Source of the DNA: Gammaproteobacteria bacterium
GTDB taxonomy: Bacteria; Pseudomonadota; Gammaproteobacteria; J113
Assembly: GCA_003694425.1 (NCBI GenBank)
Contig: RFJX01000088.1
Coordinates: 1-11,419 of the forward strand
Direction: 5' to 3'
Length of the DNA: 11,419 nucleotides
Shown here: one piece after another, positions 9,001 through 11,419 of the stretch
Layout of the letters: every line of letters begins with the position of its first letter
Numbering within the stretch: position 1 is the stretch's first letter
Position numbers and translations under genes: made by a program
The notes under the pieces: model-generated
Told to the model about the DNA's origin: nothing
Database searches by the model: none
The model's input: the letters and a program-made list of their open reading frames with translations, nothing else

Positions 9001-11418
9001 CATATCCATCGTTACCGACGGAAGACCGGGCAGGGTGAGTGGATTGGAAAAATCAAGGGCGAATCCGTCTGGAGACGCCATGTTCAGGGAAACGGAGATA
9101 TTGGTTCCCGAGATGTTCACCCCGGGAATCCCCTTGAAGGCGATCGAAGACGCATTGGCCTTCAAGGCCGTCCAACTACGCAACTTATTCGCCGTATCCG
9201 TCAACATCATCAATGCGAAATCGACACCCGTGGCAGAAAAACCGATCCTGTCGGGGCTGTTCGCATTGATGCCGACAAACGCATCGACATTGGTGGCGAT
9301 GAGGGTGAGCCCCTCCACCGAAACGCCGGTGACTCCCATACCGCCTGCCGATGGCAGGAGATCCACCGTGCGCACCGATTTATTGAAGGAAAACTGGCCG
9401 CTCACGGAGAAGAACCCGAACAGATTGACATTCATCGTTCCGGAAATGCTGTAGGTCTCCCCCTTCATGGTATCAAAAACGATGCTGGAAGAAGGAATGG
9501 CGAGCGACTTGCCGGTGGCGGCGGAGTAATCCAGCGAGGAGCCGTCCTTCACCGGGCCGAGCGACACAGAGTTCAGCGCCACCGATACATTGCTGGCGGA
9601 AATCGTAACGTCGTTGATCCCCTTGAAACTCACCTGATCGGCCGTCGCCTTCAGGGATGCCCACAGATGGGAACCATCCGTCACCAATGCCAAAGCAAAG
9701 GAGACATTCTTCAAATCCACACCAACCCCGCTGACTCCCGCAAATGCGGAAATCCCGGTACGGCTCAGTTTCAGGGAGGAAACCGCCTTGGTCGTCGTCA
9801 CCCCCGCAGCATCCACCACATTGAGCGTCTCAAAACCAAAGCGGAAGGAAAAGCGATCCGTCGCTTGATAGAAGTTCAGAATATCCAGCGACATCACCCC
9901 GGAGATTTCAAACACACTCCCAACAGATGGAGCGATGTCGAATACCACGGCGGCGGGAGCGGTCGGTGCTGGGGCAATGGCAATATTCGTGCGACTCAAA
10001 TCGACAGTCGTCCCATCGCCGGCCTCGAGATTGATCCCGATATCAATGTTGCTTCCCGCAACCTTGATGCCCGATGCGTTCATCGAGATCGAATCCGCCT
10101 TCGCCTTCAAGACCGCCCAGGAACGCGCTCCATCATTCACATCGGTCATCATTGCCAGGGCAACATTCAACCCCGTCACACTGAAACCCACCGGATTCGC
10201 CGAACCGGCATTCATGCCGACAAATGCCGTACCTACATAGCCGCTCATGGTCAGCATGCGGGTGGTCGCCGAAAGGTTCGTGGTCGGTGTTGCGCCGGAC
10301 CTCAGAAACACGTCCTGTGTCGTCGTTTCGAAACGGAAACTTCCATTCACCACCAATGCGTCGAACACATTGACATCGAAAATCCCCGATGCCCTGAGCA
10401 GCTCGCCGCCGGCCCCCGGCATGGTGAAAAAGTAAAAAGTCGACGGTCCGGTGGCCACCGCAAGATTATTGGCCGCAAAATCGACCACCACCGTCTTGCC
10501 CGTAACCGTGTCCAGATACCCCTTGTTGATCTCCAGTGACATATTCGTACTGGAAATCGACACTTTTGGCAGCCCGACAAAAGCAGCCGATGTGGCACTG
10601 GCCTGCACGGCGGTAAAACGATGTTGGGGATTCCCCTGTTCCGTCATCAGGGCGACTGCCACATCAACGCCCGTAACCTGAAAACCAACACGGTTGATCA
10701 GATCATTACCATTGATACCGACAAAGCCATTGATATTGCTTGCCCCGATGGTAAGCATATCAACCGTTTTCCGCGTACCGTCAGAAAGGTTGACCGCCAC
10801 GCTCTTCTGCTGGATAGCGAATGAGCCGTTGAGAATGGCAAAACCGAACAAGTTGACATCCAGCGTTGCCGCGGCGTTGACAGAAACACCATGCATATCA
10901 AAGGTGACCGTACTGGAGCCAACCACCAGCTGGTAAGGCGCAGCGGCAAAGTTCACCGCCACCCCGGCGCTGTTCGCAAGATTCACGCTTATGCTGACAG
11001 CGTTCACCGCAGCCGTCAGCCCCGGCACCCCGACAAGGGATGCGCTGGTTGCACTCCCCTTGAGCGCCGTCCACCTCGAGGAAGGAACCTGTTGATCCGA
11101 CATCAGAACCAACGAAGCATTCACACCGGAAAGATCCAGCCCCGCTGCATCCGCCGTACCACCATTCAGCCCCAGAAAACCGGTGACATTCGAAAAGCCA
11201 AAGGCCAGCATGTCGACAGAGACCACGCGCCCATCGGTCAATGTGACTGTTTGAACTGACTTCTCCAGTCCGAAACCCACCTGGTTCACACTGAAGAAAC
11301 TGGATAGTGACAGGCTCAATACGCCCGACGCCTTCACCATCGCACCGGACATATCCAGCGTCTCGAACGTCGACGGGCCCGTCGTGATCTGCAGGTTGTT
11401 GGCGTTCGCCGTCCCCGC
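1..11418 (-). CDS. Interior of a giant repetitive extracellular protein (RTX / LEPR-XLL / haemagglutinin-like), partial at both ends
   Basis: Reading the minus strand with codons on window triplets 1-3 to 11416-11418 gives 3,806 codons without a stop. The start lies beyond 11419 and the stop before position 1, so the true protein is longer. The translation is repetitive throughout and beta-rich, dominated by G, S, T, A, V, N and L, and I read no Cys codon in it. Window residues (1 = codon 11416-11418) divide roughly into: 1-1010 short tandem units; 1010-1893 longer units of the same family; 1893-2426 diverged beta modules; 2427-2586 junction plus RTX-type repeats; 2587-3806 beta-solenoid. This composition and architecture match what is known of giant secreted adhesin-like proteins, often exported by type I secretion. 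No signal sequence, LEPR motif, anchor or secretion signal can be seen because both termini are outside. Export, surface location and adhesive function are inferred. The coding frame is certain; the family name is less so. Confidence 0.95.
802..909 (-). other. GF..I.IG-type motif, copy 2
   Basis: TDDLLALRQGFSSITIGYEA is followed, after a short HHAQGAAG spacer, by NVRIGS. It aligns with the block at 1645-1725 through D-L-x-x-L-R-x-G-F-x-x-I and a closing I-G strand. The two copies start about 272 residues apart, which may be the length of a higher-order unit in the solenoid. Confidence 0.55.
1645..1725 (-). other. GF..I.IG-type motif, copy 1
   Basis: The residues SDLANLRDGFTHIIFGSE are followed by an AS-ITVGD strand. 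The form is D-L-x-x-L-x-x-G-F-x-x-I-x-x-G followed by an I-x-V-G strand. A similar block recurs at 802-909. I recall this motif as a regular punctuation element in giant beta-solenoid proteins, but it has no known function that I can name. Confidence 0.55.
2041..2391 (-). other. Non-solenoid interruption within the beta-solenoid
   Basis: In this stretch the strand-turn rhythm breaks. It begins with VKDRSVLSWLMDATGKAYSS and continues through IPWLVQRGKI and AANLLDYEAASHVPNG. A short solenoid-like piece (about 2125-2220, TELRAAGGVYLQTSGSVSMS) intervenes. It ends with GETAQQAALRQKLEL, which looks helical. Trp, Lys, Arg, Glu and His are concentrated here compared with the flanks. It may be a loop or small domain projecting from the solenoid. 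Recurring bulges of this sort are common in giant adhesins. I do not recognise a named domain. Confidence 0.5.
3661..3915 (-). repeat. RTX-like glycine/aspartate repeats (haemolysin-type calcium-binding)
   Basis: About 85 residues contain successive G-G-x-G-x-D-type turns: KGGDDKVVLNGGAG, NTGAGDDTIV, STGSGNDLFDGSG, DMGTGNNRVKTGSG and LNGGRNSVTGNGS. The first three keep the Asp/Asn pairs of the RTX nonapeptide, while the later ones have lost Asp and are degenerate. In RTX proteins such runs fold into a parallel beta-roll that binds calcium outside the cell. Here the run is short and internal, with at least 1,200 residues following it. It may be a calcium-stiffened joint and not the C-terminal secretion roll. 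That the repeats are RTX-type is well supported by sequence; affinity and role are not. Confidence 0.8.
3916..4141 (-). other. Junction segment leading into the RTX-type repeats
   Basis: After PAIPPT the chain changes to LNAGVLTLDPTGGDYVV followed by a VIKVTKIKG strand, a QTFSGVSQI strand and then GSAGNENITV. This order (GVLTL, a GGD turn, I.V, F..V..I, G.AGN..I.V) is the entry commonly seen just before haemolysin-type calcium-binding repeats in large bacterial surface proteins. It therefore marks a domain boundary. The role as a joint between rod sections is inferred. Confidence 0.6.
4142..5739 (-). repeat. Beta-rich region of diverged modules
   Basis: This 530-residue part lacks the MLTIG/FVG anchor. 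It is built of alternating hydrophobic/polar strands, with recurring forms such as FATIDVSGFTTLHGSFDLTV (about 4981-5040), SLDVMNGLMTMNGDFNILL (about 5347-5403) and GQFSLTGSAGFSMSGG (about 4471-4520). The first two lie roughly 120 residues apart and are followed by a similar run of strands, suggesting tandem modules of about 110-120 residues. The left part (4142-4520) is almost pure Ser/Ala/Gly/Val beta pattern ending in a Pro-rich PAIPPT. The segment may continue the rod in another fold; no enzymatic motif is visible. The borders are approximate. Confidence 0.55.
6769..6804 (-). other. EF-hand/dockerin-like calcium loop DTNGDGRITSAD
   Basis: These twelve residues have Asp at 1, Asn at 3, Asp at 5, Gly at 6, Ile at 8 and Asp at 12, which is the ligand pattern of an EF-hand or dockerin calcium loop. 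The loop sits in the insert after the FVG anchor of the third lengthened unit, preceded by GVGPYYS. No second loop follows at dockerin spacing and the flanks are beta-like, so a complete dockerin is unlikely. Calcium binding is inferred from the motif only. Confidence 0.6.
8089..8112 (-). other. Degenerate calcium-type loop DSNNDGVY
   Basis: The residues show Asp, Asn, Asp and Gly at loop positions 1, 3, 5 and 6, in the same place within its repeat unit as the DTNGDG loop at 6769-6804 and after a similar G.GPYF lead-in. The residue at loop position 12 is Gly and not Asp or Glu, so it is a weaker or incomplete calcium site. Confidence 0.4.
8391..11418 (-). repeat. Protein repeat array, short units of about 150-165 residues
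   Basis: Six imperfect units follow one another, the first cut by the window edge. The MLTIG/FVGIN anchor falls at 11161-11217, 10705-10764, 10204-10257, 9727-9774, 9259-9318 and 8806-8868, a spacing of about 150-167 residues. The order within a unit is: a membrane-unlike beta stretch of the form SG.M.L.L.GFF.V.GSF.F.K; a V.L.DG turn; VDMLTIG.SN.NGFVGIN; a VTGVD.ALALMTD block; a RSWTALKA.A...FVGI block (for example 11020-11082, 10561-10626, 9121-9180); an IS.TN.S..IN segment; then VDFS...LAVATGPST, leading into the next unit. Identity between units is moderate, and the DNA copies have clearly diverged, so this is an old duplication series and not a recent expansion. I recognise the repeat style from giant LEPR-XLL-type proteins but cannot assign it to a named domain family. 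Confidence 0.85.
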
Positions 11419-11419
11419 A

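Noticed and set aside
8161..11418. Recurring DNA strings around the FVGIN anchors (for example forms of cattgatgccgacaaa) as possible DNA repeats or recombination sites
   Set aside because: They are the antisense of conserved protein anchor codons, diverged at third positions, and have no terminal inverted repeats or target duplications.

Overview
The whole window is the interior of one giant gene on the minus strand. If the minus strand is read in the register whose codons occupy window positions 1-3, 4-6 ... 11416-11418, I find no TAA, TAG or TGA over 3,806 codons. Neither the start nor the stop lies in the window. The translation is coherent repetitive protein from end to end, and I see no intergenic gap, promoter, ribosome binding site, terminator, RNA gene, CRISPR array, insertion sequence or second gene. 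Long open frames on the plus strand are antisense shadows.

The product looks like a very large secreted or surface protein of a bacterium, most likely Gram-negative: almost entirely beta-repeat, rich in Gly, Ser, Thr, Ala, Val, Asn and Leu, and with no cysteine in my reading. It resembles the giant RTX / LEPR-XLL / filamentous-haemagglutinin-like proteins of environmental bacteria. The DNA is fairly GC-rich, but species or phylum cannot be named from it.

Layout from N to C (right to left): (1) 11418-8391, tandem units of about 150-165 residues, each with a VDMLTIG..N.NGFVGIN block followed by a VTGVD.ALALMTD...RSWTALKA.A...FVGI block. (2) 8390-5740, the same unit lengthened to about 200-230 residues by linkers before the MLTIG block and by inserts after FVG, two of which look like Asp/Asn-rich calcium loops. 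(3) 5739-4142, a beta-rich region of shorter, more diverged modules. (4) 4141-3661, a junction ending in RTX-type glycine/aspartate repeats, the best calcium-binding candidate. (5) 3660-1, haemagglutinin-like beta-solenoid repeats, interrupted by a more charged non-solenoid segment (about 2391-2041) and carrying two copies of a GF..I.IG motif.

The parts read as one long rod: stacked N-terminal modules, a calcium-dependent joint, then a solenoid. Function (adhesion, surface layer, biofilm matrix, prey or particle contact) is inference. The features listed below other than the CDS are sub-regions of the same protein.
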